A DNA stretch of 64,000 nt, taken from positions 1 to 64,000 of the forward strand of contig NZ_JALIRP010000013.1 in assembly GCF_022898935.1 (NCBI RefSeq), written 5' to 3'. Positions within the stretch are counted from its first letter, which is position 1; each line of letters opens with the position of its first letter. A model generated the notes under the pieces. It worked only from the letters and a program-made list of their open reading frames with translations. It had not been told where the DNA came from and made no database searches. The stretch comes from Paenibacillus mangrovi. Its GTDB lineage: Bacteria; Bacillota; Bacilli; Paenibacillales; Paenibacillaceae. Of the stretch, positions 63,817 through 64,000 are shown piece by piece. The translations under genes were made by a program, and so were the position numbers.

Positions 63817-63881
63817 ATGCGGCAAATATAATAATATAAAGGAAGCCGGAGGGTCTCCTCATATATAAGGGGGATTACACC

Positions 63882-64000
63882 ATGTGGATCGCCTATGCAT
63901 TCGGTTCGGCGCTGTTCGCCGGCGTTACATCCATACTCGCCAAGATCGGAATCCGGAATGTGGACTCCAACCTGGCGACGGCGCTCCGGACCTGGGTGGT
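63882..64000 (+). CDS. EamA-family transporter, N-terminal part
   Basis: From ATG 63882 (AAGGGGGA upstream) the frame reads MWIAYAFGSALFAGVTSILA and then KIGIRNVDSNLATALRT, the first membrane segment and loop of drug/metabolite (EamA) transporters. It runs off the window after 39 codons, so its full length and state are unknown. Confidence 0.8.
   Translation, partial: MWIAYAFGSALFAGVTSILAKIGIRNVDSNLATALRTWV

Noticed and set aside
1..64000. tRNA or rRNA genes, phage genes or a replication origin
   Set aside because: None was recognised on reading; no tRNA cloverleaf ends, rRNA cores, phage structural genes or DnaA-box clusters stood out. A tRNAscan-type search was not possible.

Overview
The window looks like chromosome of a spore-forming Firmicute close to Paenibacillus. 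The evidence is three-fold S-layer-homology (SLH) anchors on giant secreted proteins, LplABC-type sugar transporters paired with membrane-bound AraC/YesN regulators, a squalene-hopene/sporulenol-type cyclase, a CotS-like kinase, strong AGGAGG ribosome binding sites and GTG/TTG starts. This is inference from gene families; no rRNA or other taxonomic marker is present.

Layout. 1-127: right part of an IS3-family element. 250-1876: pyrK-pyrD. 2-5.2 kb: CotS-like kinase, membrane-linked methyltransferase, VOC protein, polysaccharide deacetylase lipoprotein. 5.4-22.2 kb: a glycan-use island with a membrane AraC regulator, a divergent solute-binding protein and two permeases, a 1503-residue beta-helix protein, an alginate-lyase-like protein, a second AraC regulator, a glycosidase with a beta-galactosidase-trimerisation-like domain, a serine hydrolase and a deacetylase. 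22.2-26.9 kb: small regulatory and efflux genes (MarR, SnoaL-like, TetR, PfpI, MFS, YitT) with visible palindromic operators and a probable attenuator. 27-33 kb: terpenoid cyclase, a small Cys/His-rich protein, a small alarmone synthetase, a type I toxin-antitoxin locus missed by ordinary ORF calling, and an acyltransferase-like gene next to a chemoreceptor. 33.2-44.9 kb: a second sugar system (two permeases, histidine kinase, AraC response regulator, binding protein) ending in a 1616-residue SLH protein with a probable toroid glycosidase core. 45-47.8 kb: AraC regulator divergent from a phytanoyl-CoA-dioxygenase-like enzyme and a TIM-barrel isomerase.

47.8-56.3 kb is the most unusual part. 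It is a mosaic of broken genes (WYL regulator, NTF2-like, IS110 transposase, response regulator, ECF sigma factor, glycosyltransferase) mixed with four paralogous small membrane proteins of DUF6223 type. Their leaders are repeated, and they sit around an intact cytochrome P450 and before a PAF-acetylhydrolase-like membrane hydrolase. 57-63.2 kb holds a 2035-residue SLH protein joining a phosphodiester-glycosidase domain to a metallophosphatase. The window ends with a CYTH phosphatase-like protein and the start of an EamA transporter.

The two sugar systems share one logic: a surface sensor controls an ABC importer, and secreted or wall-bound enzymes made nearby release the substrate. In the second system, paired direct repeats 20 bp apart lie upstream of both the permease operon and the binding-protein gene, which suggests one response-regulator regulon. 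The DUF6223 cluster is the best candidate here for an undescribed system.
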